64,000 nt of DNA from an uncultured Oscillospiraceae bacterium. GTDB lineage: Bacteria; Bacillota; Clostridia; Oscillospirales; Oscillospiraceae. Each line of letters starts with the position of its first letter. The first letter of the stretch is position 1. The stretch lies in contig CALWXJ010000034.1 in assembly GCA_944385475.1 (NCBI GenBank), positions 25,642-89,641 on the forward strand. The letters are read 5' to 3'. This document shows positions 34,578 through 43,218 of the stretch, piece after piece. The notes under the pieces are model-generated. The model was not told the DNA's origin and searched no databases. It saw nothing but the letters and a program-made list of their open reading frames with translations. The translations under genes and the position numbers were made by a program.

Positions 34578-35907
34578 ATTGGTGTCTTGGGCGATTTTCC
34601 TTTTCCTGGTCAGGCCACGATCCCAGGCCGCCGCAGGGATCATCCCCGGCATGGTGGGCATTGGTCCGCACATTGATGTAAAAGGCCTTCAATTTAGAAT
34701 AAAGGATCGTCTGGCTGGAATAGAGTCCGCTGTAGCCCGAGAGGACATAGCTCACCCCGCAGACCAGGGCAAAGCACAAAAGCCCCTCCGATCCAAACAG
34801 CTCTACCGACAAAAGTGTGGAGGCCACCGGGCAGTTGGTAACGCCGCAAAAGACCGCTGTCAGCCCCAAGGCGGCGGAAAAGCCCGCCGGCAGCCCTATC
34901 AGAGGGCCCACTGCACAGCCAAAGGTGGCGCCCACAAAGAACGAGGGCACCACCTCGCCCCCTTTGAATCCTGCCGCCAGGGTCACGGCGGTAAAAAGGA
35001 GCTTCCACAAAAAGGCCTCCGGCCGGACCTGCCCCTGCTCCACGGCGGCGGTGATCACATCCATACCAGCCCCGTTATAGTCTCCGCTGCCGGTCAAATA
35101 TGTAAGGGCAATGATGATCCCCCCGCCCAGAATCACCCGGACATAGGCGTTTTTCACTTGGGCCATTCCCCGCTCCATCCCGTGGATCACCCGGCAAAAC
35201 AAAATGGAGACCACGGCACACAGCGCCCCCAGAGCCGCCACCCGGAGGAGGAGAACAGGGCCCACTACCGGGGTGGCAAGGTGAAAATGTGTCGGCTCCA
35301 CACCCAACTGCACCGACACCCCGTAAGCTACCACGGCAGCCACCAGGCTGGGCACCAAAGCCACGTGGTACAGTACTCCCACGCTGATCACCATCAGGGC
35401 AAAAACCGTGGCCGCCACCGGCGTGCCAAACAGGGCGGAGAAAAAGGCTGCCATTCCCGCCAAAGTGGCCACCCGGAGGTCCCGTTCATCCAGCCGCAGG
35501 CCCCGGCCCACTGTCTGCCCCACTGTGCCGCCCATCTGAAGGGCCGCCCCTTCCCGCCCGGCGGAACCGCCGCAAAGGTGGGTGAGCACTGTGGCAATAA
35601 AAATGGCCGGCAGAAGCAAAACCGGCAGCTTCTTCCCCTGGTGGACCGCGTCAATGATGTCGTTGGTCCCCAGCCTCTCTGTACCGCACACCCGGTAAAG
35701 AGCCACAATGGCCACCCCGGCTACCGGCAGGCACCACAAAAGCCAGGGAAGCTCCTGGCGCAGCTGGGTCCCCTCATCCACCCCTATGTGGAATGCCGTG
35801 CCGATCAGACCGCACAAGCTCCCGATCACTCCGGAAATCACCGCCCACTTTGCCAAAGTCCCCAGATAGAGCATGACGCGGCGGCTGGCTTTTCTTGCCC
35901 GTTCCAT
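34576..35907 (-). CDS. ClC-family chloride channel / proton antiporter
   Basis: 443-residue membrane protein with about ten helices. Filter motifs: GGSAGREGAALQMGG, holding the gating Glu of GREG; the GxFxP-like GEVVPSFFVGATFG; and the upstream first-motif region near LLPAIFIATVLTHLC. The Glu in GREG is kept, so exchange of Cl- (or F-) with protons or a gated channel is possible; the typical GSGIP is not plain here. No CBS domains. ATG 35907 follows GGGAGGAG; an earlier in-frame start has no site. Diverges from serC. Ion specificity is not clear from the sequence. Confidence 0.88.
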   Translation of the reverse strand: MERARKASRRVMLYLGTLAKWAVISGVIGSLCGLIGTAFHIGVDEGTQLRQELPWLLWCLPVAGVAIVALYRVCGTERLGTNDIIDAVHQGKKLPVLLLPAIFIATVLTHLCGGSAGREGAALQMGGTVGQTVGRGLRLDERDLRVATLAGMAAFFSALFGTPVAATVFALMVISVGVLYHVALVPSLVAAVVAYGVSVQLGVEPTHFHLATPVVGPVLLLRVAALGALCAVVSILFCRVIHGMERGMAQVKNAYVRVILGGGIIIALTYLTGSGDYNGAGMDVITAAVEQGQVRPEAFLWKLLFTAVTLAAGFKGGEVVPSFFVGATFGCAVGPLIGLPAGFSAALGLTAVFCGVTNCPVASTLLSVELFGSEGLLCFALVCGVSYVLSGYSGLYSSQTILYSKLKAFYINVRTNAHHAGDDPCGGLGSWPDQEKENRPRHQ

Positions 35908-36077
35908 GTTGGCTCCTCCCTTTTTGCGCCCGCAGGACGGGCTTTTCAAAATCCTATTTATTATAGTCATCCCCAAGAGATTTTTCAAGAAAAAGGGCAA
36001 TTTCCCGCCCTTTTGTCCCATGGAGCTCCTTTTTTCTCCTCTTTTTCCGTCAAAAGATCTGAAAATCCCTGGGAGAC

Positions 36078-36106
36078 TTGATTCTCTTTTAATAGGGGCG
36101 TATACT
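36078..36106 (+). promoter_or_regulatory. Promoter of serC
   Basis: TTGATT (36078-36083), 17-bp spacer, TATACT (36101-36106). Start site would be near 36113. Confidence 0.7.
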
Positions 36107-36119
36107 GGATTTTAACAAG

Positions 36120-36135
36120 CGGCGGGTATCCGCCG
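36120..36135 (+). promoter_or_regulatory. Hairpin in the serC leader
   Basis: CGGCGG-GTAT-CCGCCG, followed by AATTTATTTTT. It lies a few bases into the transcript, just before the GGGAGG ribosome site, and could stabilise or attenuate the message. Confidence 0.4.
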
Positions 36136-36161
36136 AATTTATTTTTGGGAGGAATCGTCCG

Positions 36162-37250
36162 ATGAAATACGGTCGTACATTTAACTTCTCTGCTGGCCCT
36201 GCCATGATGCCGGAGCCTGTGTTGGAAGAGATCGCCGCTGAGATGATGAACTATCGCGGCAGCGGCATGTGTGTCATGGAGATGAGTCATCGCTCCCAAG
36301 TGTTCCAGCAGATTCGGGATGAGGCGGAGGCCGACCTGCGCAAACTGATGGGCATCCCTGACAACTATAAGGTCCTGTTCATCCAGGGCGGCGGCACAGT
36401 CCAGTTCGCCATGGTGCCCATGAACCTGATGAAAAACGGGGTGGCCTGCTATGTAGAGACGGGCAACTGGTCCAAAAAGGCCATTGCCGAGGCCAAAAAA
36501 TACGGGGAGGTGAAGATCGTCGCCTCCTCTGCCGATCAGAACTTCTCCTATATCCCCGACTGCTCCGATCTGGATATTCCCGAAAACGCCGACTATGTCT
36601 ATATCTGCGAAAACGAGACCATCAACGGCACTACCTATCGCACCCTGCCCAACACCAAGGGCAAGATCCTGGTGGCAGACCAGTCCTCCATGTTCCTCTC
36701 CCGCCCCTGCAATGTGGCCGACTATGGCATGATTTGGGCGGGCGTTCAGAAAAATGTGGGCCCCGCGGGCATGGCCATCGTCATCATTCGGGAGGACCTG
36801 CTGCGGGACGATCTGCCCAAATTCGTCCCCACCTACATGAGCTACAAGATCCACGCCGACGCAGACTCCCTGTACAACACCCCCAACTGCTGGGCCATCT
36901 ACTGCTGCGGCAAGGTCTTCAAGTATCTGCTGGCCAACGGCGGACTGGAGGCCATGGCCAAGCGCAATGAGGAAAAGGCGGCCATCTTGTATGATTTCCT
37001 GGACCAGAGCAAGTTCTTCACCGGCGCTGTGCGCAAGGAAGACCGCTCGCTGATGAATGTCCCCTTCGTCTCCCCCTCCAAGGAGCAGGATGCCCAGGTG
37101 GTGGCCGCTTCCAAGGCCGCAGGCTTTGACAACCTCAAGGGCCACAAGAGCGTGGGCGGCCTGCGGGCTTCCATCTACAACGCCATGCCCAAAGAGGGCG
37201 TGGAAGCTCTGGTGCGCTTTTTGAAAAAATACGAGGCGGAGAACGCCTAA
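36162..37250 (+). CDS. serC: Phosphoserine aminotransferase
   Basis: PLP enzyme of serine synthesis converting 3-phosphohydroxypyruvate and glutamate to phosphoserine; 362 residues, standard length. Features: FNFSAGPAMMPEPVLEEIA at the start, IQGGGTVQFAMVPMNL, ENETINGTTY, the PLP lysine in WAGVQKNVGPAGMAIVI, and the end GGLRASIYNAMP-EGVEAL. GGGAGG precedes the ATG. The usual partner serA (phosphoglycerate dehydrogenase) is not adjacent; the gene is monocistronic with its own promoter and terminator. Confidence 0.97.
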   Translation: MKYGRTFNFSAGPAMMPEPVLEEIAAEMMNYRGSGMCVMEMSHRSQVFQQIRDEAEADLRKLMGIPDNYKVLFIQGGGTVQFAMVPMNLMKNGVACYVETGNWSKKAIAEAKKYGEVKIVASSADQNFSYIPDCSDLDIPENADYVYICENETINGTTYRTLPNTKGKILVADQSSMFLSRPCNVADYGMIWAGVQKNVGPAGMAIVIIREDLLRDDLPKFVPTYMSYKIHADADSLYNTPNCWAIYCCGKVFKYLLANGGLEAMAKRNEEKAAILYDFLDQSKFFTGAVRKEDRSLMNVPFVSPSKEQDAQVVAASKAAGFDNLKGHKSVGGLRASIYNAMPKEGVEALVRFLKKYEAENA

Positions 37251-37274
37251 CGTCACGCCCCTCCCCTGAGCCTT

Positions 37275-37303
37275 GCCGCCCGGCACAAAAAGCGCCGGGC
37301 GGC
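37275..37303 (+). terminator. Terminator of serC
   Basis: 10-bp perfect stem (37275-37284 with 37294-37303) followed by TTTGTTTTC. Confidence 0.85.
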
Positions 37304-37438
37304 TTTGTTTTCTCTTGGAATGCTCCAATTTTTCCAAAGGTCTCCACCAACGAAACAATGCCTTTTTTTCATAGGCCCCTTCCCTTATTTTTCATAATTC
37401 TCTTGCAGAAAATTGCGGAATTCGTATCCCTTCCAACA

Positions 37439-37466
37439 TTGACATTCAAGACTTTTTTGCTATGAT
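37439..37466 (+). promoter_or_regulatory. Promoter of the moaA operon
   Basis: TTGACA (37439-37444), 16-bp spacer, TATGAT (37461-37466). The 9-mer CGTATCCCT occurs both upstream (37423-37431) and downstream (37476-37484). Confidence 0.7.
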
Positions 37467-37475
37467 AGTCATAAG

Positions 37476-37501
37476 CGTATCCCTCAAATTGATATCACGA
37501 A
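37476..37501 (+). promoter_or_regulatory. Candidate operator shared with modA (moaA copy)
   Basis: Ends in GATATCACGAA and matches the modA upstream site (40456-40481) at 19 of 26 ungapped positions. It lies just downstream of the predicted start site, a position suited to repression. Confidence 0.45.
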
Positions 37502-37515
37502 ACCGAGGAAAAGTT

Positions 37516-38460
37516 ATGCAAGATCTTCATGGTCGTACCGTGGACTATCTGCGCCTTTCCGTTACGGACCGGTGCAACTTTCGGTGCCGCTACTGCATGC
37601 CGCCCTCCGGCATTTTAAAACGGGATCAGCGGGACATTCTCTCATTGGAAGAATTGGAAGAGATTGCATCAGCATGTGTACGCTGTGGTATAAAGAAGAT
37701 TCGCTTAACAGGCGGTGAACCCCTGGTGCGCCGGGGGATCGTGGACTTGTGCCGCCGGATCCGCAGGATTCCGGGACTCCAGGAGCTGTGCCTCACCACC
37801 AACGGCTCCCTGCTGCCCCAGCTGGCAGCCCCTCTGCGGGAGGCCGGGGTAGATCGGGTGAACATCAGCCTGGACACCTTGCGGCCAGACCGCTTTGCCC
37901 ATATGACCCGGCTGGGAGATCTGTCCGACGTTGTCTCCGGGGTTGAAGCGGCGGAGGCCGCCGGATTCCATAACCTGAAATTTGACACCGTTCTCATCGG
38001 GGGATTCAACGACGACGAGATCGAGGATTTCGTAAGCCTCACCCGGGACCACCCCTGGGAGGTGCGGTTCATTGAACTGATGCCCATGGGCCCCTGCGCC
38101 GGATGGAACAGGCGCTGCTTTCTTCCTGGAGATACCGTTTTGAAAAGGATATCTACTTTACAGAAAATTCCCCCTTCCGGCGTGGCCCAGCGCTACCAGC
38201 TGCCAGGTGCCATGGGCACAGTGGGCCTCATCGCCCCGGTGAACCACGACTTCTGCAGCCAGTGCCGCCGCATCCGGGTGACGGCGGACGGCAAGCTGAA
38301 GGGCTGCCTCCACTCAGCGGAGGAGCTGCCCTTGCGGGGGCTCCACGGTAAGGAGCTGGAGGATGCCATCCGGCGGGGGATTCTGCAAAAACCGCAGCGC
38401 CATCACCTGGCGGAGCGGCGCAGCGATACCCCCCGCAATATGAATCAGATCGGAGGCTGA
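37516..38460 (+). CDS. moaA: GTP 3',8-cyclase MoaA
   Basis: Radical-SAM enzyme for the first step of molybdenum cofactor synthesis, acting with MoaC to make cyclic pyranopterin phosphate; 314 residues. First cluster CNFRCRYC (CxxxCxxC) near residue 19, RLTGGEPLVRRG, then ISLDTLRPDRFA. The second cluster is CSQCRRIRVTADGKLKGCL near the C-terminus, and the essential terminal Gly-Gly is present (NQIGG). GAGGAAAA precedes ATG 37516. First gene of a four-gene operon. No moaD, moaE or moeB is in the window. Confidence 0.97.
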   Translation: MQDLHGRTVDYLRLSVTDRCNFRCRYCMPPSGILKRDQRDILSLEELEEIASACVRCGIKKIRLTGGEPLVRRGIVDLCRRIRRIPGLQELCLTTNGSLLPQLAAPLREAGVDRVNISLDTLRPDRFAHMTRLGDLSDVVSGVEAAEAAGFHNLKFDTVLIGGFNDDEIEDFVSLTRDHPWEVRFIELMPMGPCAGWNRRCFLPGDTVLKRISTLQKIPPSGVAQRYQLPGAMGTVGLIAPVNHDFCSQCRRIRVTADGKLKGCLHSAEELPLRGLHGKELEDAIRRGILQKPQRHHLAERRSDTPRNMNQIGG

Positions 38461-38463
38461 ACC

Positions 38464-38943
38464 GTGAGCGAACTGACCCATTTCAATGAGCAGGGCCGGG
38501 CGAAAATGGTGGATGTGACGGACAAGGCCGTCACCCACCGCACCGCCGTAGCCGCCGGGGAGATCCATATGGACCTGGCAACGCTGCAGAAAATCAAAGA
38601 CGGCACCATGAAAAAGGGCGATGTACTGGCGGTAGCCCAGGTGGCGGGCATCCAGGCCGCCAAGCACAACTGGGAACTTATTCCCATGTGCCACCCTCTG
38701 CCCCTCACCGGCATCGACATCACCTTTGCCCTGTGGGAAGAACCCGTCATGGTGGAGATCCGCGCTGCCGTCACCTGCACCGGCGTCACCGGCGTGGAGA
38801 TGGAGGCCCTCACCGCCGTGTCGGTGGCGGCGTTGACTATCTACGATATGTGCAAAGCCGTCCAGAAGGACATGCGCATCAGCAATATCCGCCTGCTGGA
38901 AAAGTCCGGCGGGAAAAGCGGAGATTACAAAAGAAAGGAGTGA
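38464..38943 (+). CDS. moaC: Cyclic pyranopterin monophosphate synthase MoaC
   Basis: 159 residues. Finishes cPMP formation from the MoaA product. Conserved features: [36 protein letters not shown], the active-site block [14 protein letters not shown], and [23 protein letters not shown] with the conserved Lys. The start is GTG 38464, 4 bases after the moaA stop, so translation is likely coupled. Confidence 0.97.
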   Translation: MSELTHFNEQGRAKMVDVTDKAVTHRTAVAAGEIHMDLATLQKIKDGTMKKGDVLAVAQVAGIQAAKHNWELIPMCHPLPLTGIDITFALWEEPVMVEIRAAVTCTGVTGVEMEALTAVSVAALTIYDMCKAVQKDMRISNIRLLEKSGGKSGDYKRKE

Positions 38944-38948
38944 GCCAT

Positions 38949-39392
38949 GTGGCCGCTGTTGTATCCGTCAACATCAGTGAGCGGAAGGGAACACAGAAGC
39001 ACCCTGTTCCGGAAATCCAGCTGAAGCTGCGCCACGGCATCGTAGGGGATGCCCACGCCGGGGACTGGCACCGGCAGATCTCCCTCCTGGCGGAGGAGAG
39101 CGTGGACACCATGCGGGAGGCCTGCCCCATCTCCCTGGACGCGGGAGTCTTTGCAGAGAATATCAACACCCGGGGCATCGATCTGAAATCCCTGCCTGTG
39201 GGCACCCACCTGCGCATTGGCGCAGCCGAGGTGGAGGTCACCCAGATCGGCAAGGAGTGCCACAGTGACTGCGCCATCAAAAAGGCGGTGGGCAAATGCG
39301 TCATGCCCACGGAGGGCATCTTTGCCGTGGTGGTGAAAGAGGGCACTGTCCGGGCGGGGGACGAGATCGAAATCCTGGAGGCGGAAAGATGA
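38949..39392 (+). CDS. MOSC domain protein
   Basis: 147-residue protein that is almost only a MOSC domain (beta-barrel related to molybdenum cofactor sulfurase C-termini). Visible: LRHGIVGDAHAGDWHRQISLL, GVFAENINTRGIDL, PVGTHLRIGAAEVEVTQIGKECH, with the conserved Cys. Stand-alone MOSC proteins in anaerobes are thought to carry sulfur or the cofactor. Start is GTG 38949 with AAAGGAG 9 bases upstream. It overlaps the next gene by 4 bases (ATGA). Confidence 0.88.
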   Translation: MAAVVSVNISERKGTQKHPVPEIQLKLRHGIVGDAHAGDWHRQISLLAEESVDTMREACPISLDAGVFAENINTRGIDLKSLPVGTHLRIGAAEVEVTQIGKECHSDCAIKKAVGKCVMPTEGIFAVVVKEGTVRAGDEIEILEAER

Positions 39393-40408
39393 AGCTGATT
39401 TGCACGGAAGAGGCCGTGGGCCATGTGCTCTGCCACGACCTCACCCAGATCATCAAGGACCAGTATAAAGACGCCCGGTTTCGCAAGGGGCATGTGGTAC
39501 GGGAGGAGGACATTCCTGTCCTGCTCTCCATGGGCAAGGAGCACCTGTACGTCTGGGAGATGACACCGGGGATGCTCCACGAAAACGACGCCGCGGAGCG
39601 GCTCTACGCCCTGTGCGCGGGTGAGCACATGGACCGCAGCGAAGTCAAAGAGGGGAAGATCGAGCTCAAGGCCGCCTGCGACGGGCTCTTCCGGGTAAAC
39701 TCCGAAAAGCTGATGGCTGTCAACTCCATGGAAGATATCATGATTGCCACCCGAAAAGGCGGTACCGCCGTGCGGAAAGGCGACAAACTGGCGGGCATGC
39801 GGGTGATCCCCCTGATCATCCCGGAGGAAAAGCTCTGCTCTGCCGAGGCTGCCGCCGGAGATGCCCCGCTGCTGGAGCTCAGGCCCTGGGTCCGCAAGAC
39901 CGCCGCCATCGTGGCCACCGGCAGCGAGGTGAAAAAGGGCCTCATCCAGGATACCTTTACCCCTGTGGTCCGGGACAAGCTGGCTCTCTATGGCATCAAG
40001 ACCCTCTCCGTTTCCTACTCCGGGGACGGGGTGGAAAACGTGGCAAACGCCATTGCCCAGGCCCGGGACACCGGAGCCGATGTGATCCTCTGCACCGGCG
40101 GCATGAGCGTGGACCCGGATGACAACACCCCCGGGGGCATCAGGGAAAGCGGCGCCAAGATCATCACCTATGGCGCCCCGGTGCTGCCTGGGGCCATGTT
40201 CCTGCTGGGCTACTATGAAGACGGCACCCCCGTCATGGGTCTTCCCGGCTGTGTCATGTACGCCGGGGCCACTATCTTTGATCTGATCCTGCCCTTTGTG
40301 GCGGCAGATGTACTGGTGACAAGAGCCCAGATCGCGGCCCTGGGGGAAGGCGGTCTGTGCCTGGGATGCAAGCCCTGCCACTGGCCGGCATGCCCCTTTG
40401 GAAAATAG
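39389..40408 (+). CDS. Molybdopterin-binding (MoeA/MogA-fold) protein with Cys-rich end
   Basis: 339 residues. The N-terminal half resembles the SAF/MoeA N region (HVLCHDLTQI, DIPVLLSMGKEHLYVW, GLFRVNSEKLMAVN); the C-terminal half is a molybdopterin-binding fold: TAAIVATGSEVKKGLI, GADVILCTGGMSVDPDDNTP and MGLPGCVMYAGATIFDL. The last 20 residues carry a cysteine cluster, CLGCKPCHWPACPFGK, which could bind metal or a cluster. Likely works in molybdate insertion or cofactor handling in place of MoeA; exact step unproven. Starts in the stop of the MOSC gene. Confidence 0.85.
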   Translation: MKLICTEEAVGHVLCHDLTQIIKDQYKDARFRKGHVVREEDIPVLLSMGKEHLYVWEMTPGMLHENDAAERLYALCAGEHMDRSEVKEGKIELKAACDGLFRVNSEKLMAVNSMEDIMIATRKGGTAVRKGDKLAGMRVIPLIIPEEKLCSAEAAAGDAPLLELRPWVRKTAAIVATGSEVKKGLIQDTFTPVVRDKLALYGIKTLSVSYSGDGVENVANAIAQARDTGADVILCTGGMSVDPDDNTPGGIRESGAKIITYGAPVLPGAMFLLGYYEDGTPVMGLPGCVMYAGATIFDLILPFVAADVLVTRAQIAALGEGGLCLGCKPCHWPACPFGK

Positions 40409-40418
40409 GTGCCTTACG

Positions 40419-40444
40419 ATATGCGCCGCCTTCGCGGCGCATAT
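40419..40444 (+). terminator. Terminator of the moaA operon
   Basis: 11-bp perfect stem ATATGCGCCGC / GCGGCGCATAT, loop CTTC, followed by TTTTCC. Confidence 0.85.
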
Positions 40445-40455
40445 TTTTCCGCCGT

Positions 40456-40481
40456 CGTTATTCTCGGATAGATATCACGAA
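40456..40481 (+). promoter_or_regulatory. Candidate operator shared with moaA (modA copy)
   Basis: 26-base element ending in GATATCACGAA, matching 37476-37501. It lies just upstream of the modA promoter. CGTTAT at one end and ATATCACG at the other give loose ModE-like symmetry. Confidence 0.45.
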
Positions 40482-40496
40482 TGTCCGCTCCCGCTC

Positions 40497-40525
40497 TTGC
40501 ATAAGCGGATGGAATCTATTATCAT
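40497..40525 (+). promoter_or_regulatory. Promoter of modABC-mogA
   Basis: TTGCAT (40497-40502), 17-bp spacer, TATCAT (40520-40525), 18 bases before the modA ATG; GAAAGGAAG is the ribosome site. Confidence 0.5.
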
Positions 40526-40543
40526 CAGAAAGGAAGATCACCC

Positions 40544-41374
40544 ATGAAAAAAGCCCTGTCCTTGCTTGTGACCCTGGCCATGGCCCTGTCGCTTGCCGCT
40601 TGCGGCGCCCCCGCTCAGGAGGACGACACCGGGACTGCAGACGATCAAACCCAGGAGACTGGTGAACCGGTGGAGCTGTATGTTTTTGCCGCCGCCTCTT
40701 TGACGGAGACTTTGGACCAGATCATTGCGCAATATCAGGCGGTGGCCCCCAATGTCACCATCGTGCCCTCCTATGAGTCTTCCGGCACTTTGCTCAAAGA
40801 CATTCAGGCGGGGGCGGACTGCGACCTGTTCCTCTCTGCCGGGGCCTCCCAGATGGATACGCTGGAGGAAGAAGGCGGCGTGCTGGAGGGCTCTCGTCTG
40901 GACCTGCTGGAAAACAGGGTAGCTCTGGCGGTGCCGGAAGGCAATCCCAAGGGGATCGAGAGTTTTGACCAGCTGGCAGAGCTTTTAAAAAGTGGGGACG
41001 TATTTTTGGCCATGGGCAACAGCGATGTGCCTGTGGGCCAGTACACAGAGAAAATCTTTGACTATTACAGCCTGGATGAGGAGGCCCTGAATGAGGCGGG
41101 CGTGCTGACTTATGGCTCCAATGTCAAGGAGGTCACCACCCAGGTCAGCGAAGGAGCGGTGGACTGCGGCATCATCTATGCCACGGATGCCGTCTCCGCC
41201 GGGCTTGCCACCGTGGACGGCGCCACCGCCGAGATGTGCGGTCAGGTGATCTATCCGGCAGCCGTAGTGTCCAGCGGTGGACATCCTGACGAGGCCCAGG
41301 CATTCCTGGACTATCTCACCACCCCTGACGCAGGGGCAGTGTTCGAGAGCGTGGGATTCACCCCCCTGAGCTGA
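40544..41374 (+). CDS. modA: Molybdate ABC transporter substrate-binding lipoprotein
   Basis: 276 residues. Signal peptide MKKALSLLVTLAMALSLAAC with lipobox LAAC, then an acidic linker. Family blocks: LYVFAAASLTETLDQIIAQY, VPSYESSGTLLKDIQAGADCDLFLSAGASQMDTL, NRVALAVPEGNP, and DCGIIYATDAV. Captures molybdate (or tungstate) outside the membrane for ModBC. Its place beside moa and mog genes supports molybdate rather than another oxyanion. Confidence 0.95.
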   Translation: MKKALSLLVTLAMALSLAACGAPAQEDDTGTADDQTQETGEPVELYVFAAASLTETLDQIIAQYQAVAPNVTIVPSYESSGTLLKDIQAGADCDLFLSAGASQMDTLEEEGGVLEGSRLDLLENRVALAVPEGNPKGIESFDQLAELLKSGDVFLAMGNSDVPVGQYTEKIFDYYSLDEEALNEAGVLTYGSNVKEVTTQVSEGAVDCGIIYATDAVSAGLATVDGATAEMCGQVIYPAAVVSSGGHPDEAQAFLDYLTTPDAGAVFESVGFTPLS

Positions 41375-41382
41375 TCTATGCT

Positions 41383-41416
41383 GCCGTCCTGCCGCCGTCC
41401 GCTCCGGCGGGACGGC
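41383..41416 (+). promoter_or_regulatory. Intercistronic hairpin between modA and modB
   Basis: 12-bp arms (41383-41394 and 41405-41416), 11 of 12 paired, without a U-run. It may protect the modA message 3' end and so raise binding protein over the membrane parts. Confidence 0.5.
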
Positions 41417-41474
41417 CTGCCCATTCCCCAGCCGCTGCGGCGGTCTTTTCACTCCCTCTCAGGAGGTCCTGCGT

Positions 41475-42155
41475 ATGGACTGGTATCCCCTTTATAATTC
41501 CCTGCGAATCGCCGCCATCTCCACGGCGGCGGTGTTCTTCCTGGGCATTTGGGCGGCCTACTATGTCGCAAAACTCCCCCGGCTGGTGAAGGGCGTGCTG
41601 GACGTGGTGCTGACGCTCCCCCTGGTGCTGCCCCCCACCGTGGTGGGCTGGCTTCTTTTGATGCTGCTGGGCCCCAAGCGGCCCCTGGGCGCCTGGATAC
41701 TGGAGACTTTCGGCATGAAAATGGTAATGACCTGGTGGTCCGCCATTTTTGCCACGGTGGTGGTGGCCTTTCCCCTGATGTACCGAACTGCCCGGGGGGC
41801 CTTTGAGAGCTTCGACCACACCCTGGCGGGGGCCGGACAGACCCTGGGGCTTTCCAACACCTATATCTTCTGGCGGATCCGGATGCCGGTGTGCCGCCAG
41901 GGGATTCTGGCAGGAACAGTGCTGGCCTTTGCCCGGGCCCTGGGTGAATACGGTGCCACCTCCATGATCGCCGGCTATACTCCCAGCCGTACCGCCACTA
42001 TTTCCACCACGGTCTACCAGCTCTGGCGCACCAACGACAATGCCGGCGCCCTGCGCTGGGTGGTGGTGAATATCGCCATCTCCGCCGTCTTTTTGCTGAC
42101 AGTAAACCTGCTGGAGCGCCGCCAAAAACAATCCGGAGGGGAGGCGTGGGATTGA
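41475..42155 (+). CDS. modB: Molybdate ABC transporter permease
   Basis: 226 residues, about five membrane helices beginning LRIAAISTAAVFFLGIWAAYYVAK. Typical ModB blocks are VLTLPLVLPPTVVGWLLLMLLG, FAVVVAFPLMYRTARGAFE-like VVVAFPLMYRTARGAFESFD, and the ATPase-contact loop ARALGEYGATSMIAGYTPSRT. AGGAGG lies about 6 bases before the ATG. Overlaps modC by 10 bases. Confidence 0.95.
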   Translation: MDWYPLYNSLRIAAISTAAVFFLGIWAAYYVAKLPRLVKGVLDVVLTLPLVLPPTVVGWLLLMLLGPKRPLGAWILETFGMKMVMTWWSAIFATVVVAFPLMYRTARGAFESFDHTLAGAGQTLGLSNTYIFWRIRMPVCRQGILAGTVLAFARALGEYGATSMIAGYTPSRTATISTTVYQLWRTNDNAGALRWVVVNIAISAVFLLTVNLLERRQKQSGGEAWD

Positions 42156-43192
42156 GTCTCATTGTGGATATTCAAAAAAAGCTGGGGAGTTTTCAGCTGC
42201 AGGTCCAATTTGACACCCAGCAGCAGCCCCTGGCGCTGTTGGGCGCCTCCGGCTGTGGGAAGTCCCTGACCCTCAAGTGCATTGCCGGGATCTTGAAGCC
42301 GGATGCGGGGAGGATCGTTCTCAACGGTGTAACGGTTTTTGACAGCGCCGCCAAAATCGACCTTCCTCCCCAGCGAAGACAAGTGGGGTACCTCTTTCAG
42401 CACTATGCTCTCTTTCCTCATATGAGCGTCTTGCAAAATATCGCCGTAGCCGTAAAGGACCACTCCCGGCGAAGGCAGGTCAGCGCCCAGCTGATGGAGC
42501 GCTTTCAGCTCTCCACTGTGGCAGACCTGCGGCCGGAACAGATCTCCGGTGGCCAGCAGCAGCGCTGCGCCCTGGCCCGGATCCTGGCTGCGGAGCCCCA
42601 GGCGATCTTGCTGGACGAGCCTCTCTCCGCCCTGGACAGCTATCTGCGCTTCCAGCTGGAGGCGGATCTGGCCGGATTCCTCTCCCAGTTTCCCGGTCCG
42701 GTGGTATGGGTCACCCACGACCAGGGAGAGGCCCGCCGCAACTGTCCCCGGGTCTGCGTCCTGGACCAAGGACACTCTCAGGAGGTGCAGACCATGGACT
42801 CTCTGGTCCGGGCCCCTAAAACAGAGGCTGCTGCCCGGCTTTGCGGGTGGGAAAACTTTGCCGACGCCCAGGCGGAGGGAGCGTTTGTCCGTCTTCCCCA
42901 GTGGGGCCTCCTTTTAAAATGCAGTGCTCCCTTCCCCCAGGACGCTCACCGGGTGGGCATCCGGGCCGGAGCGCTGCGCCTTGCCCCTGCCGCCGGTGGG
43001 GAAAATGTCTTTTCCTGCTTTGTGGTGCAGCAAATCCGAGATCTCTCCCTCCGAACGCTGCTTTTGCGGCCGGAAGGTGCCCCCAGAACGGCACCGCTTT
43101 TGCGGGGGGACTTCAAAAAAGAGCTCTTTCCCGGCGAGGTCCCAGACCGTCTTTTGGTATCCATCCCCCCGGATGCGCTTTTGCCCCTTTAA
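42146..43192 (+). CDS. modC: Molybdate ABC transporter ATP-binding protein
   Basis: 348 residues. Walker A LGASGCGKSLTLKCIAG, Q-loop YLFQHYALFPHM, signature ISGGQQQRCALARIL, Walker B ILLDEPLSALDSYL, switch WVTHDQGEA. The C-terminal part (about 235-348) is the regulatory MOP/TOBE-like region but is divergent. GTG 42146 with CGGAGGGGAGG upstream is the likely start; a TTG at 42152 is an alternative. Overlaps modB, so translation is coupled. Confidence 0.92.
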   Translation: MGLSLIVDIQKKLGSFQLQVQFDTQQQPLALLGASGCGKSLTLKCIAGILKPDAGRIVLNGVTVFDSAAKIDLPPQRRQVGYLFQHYALFPHMSVLQNIAVAVKDHSRRRQVSAQLMERFQLSTVADLRPEQISGGQQQRCALARILAAEPQAILLDEPLSALDSYLRFQLEADLAGFLSQFPGPVVWVTHDQGEARRNCPRVCVLDQGHSQEVQTMDSLVRAPKTEAAARLCGWENFADAQAEGAFVRLPQWGLLLKCSAPFPQDAHRVGIRAGALRLAPAAGGENVFSCFVVQQIRDLSLRTLLLRPEGAPRTAPLLRGDFKKELFPGEVPDRLLVSIPPDALLPL

Positions 43193-43218
43193 ATTTTTTA
43201 CAAAAGGAGGAACCCATC

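Noticed and set aside
38464-40408. Idea that moaC-MOSC-molybdopterin genes form a novel system
   Set aside because: This order is known among anaerobic Firmicutes; only the Cys-rich end and missing genes merit a note.
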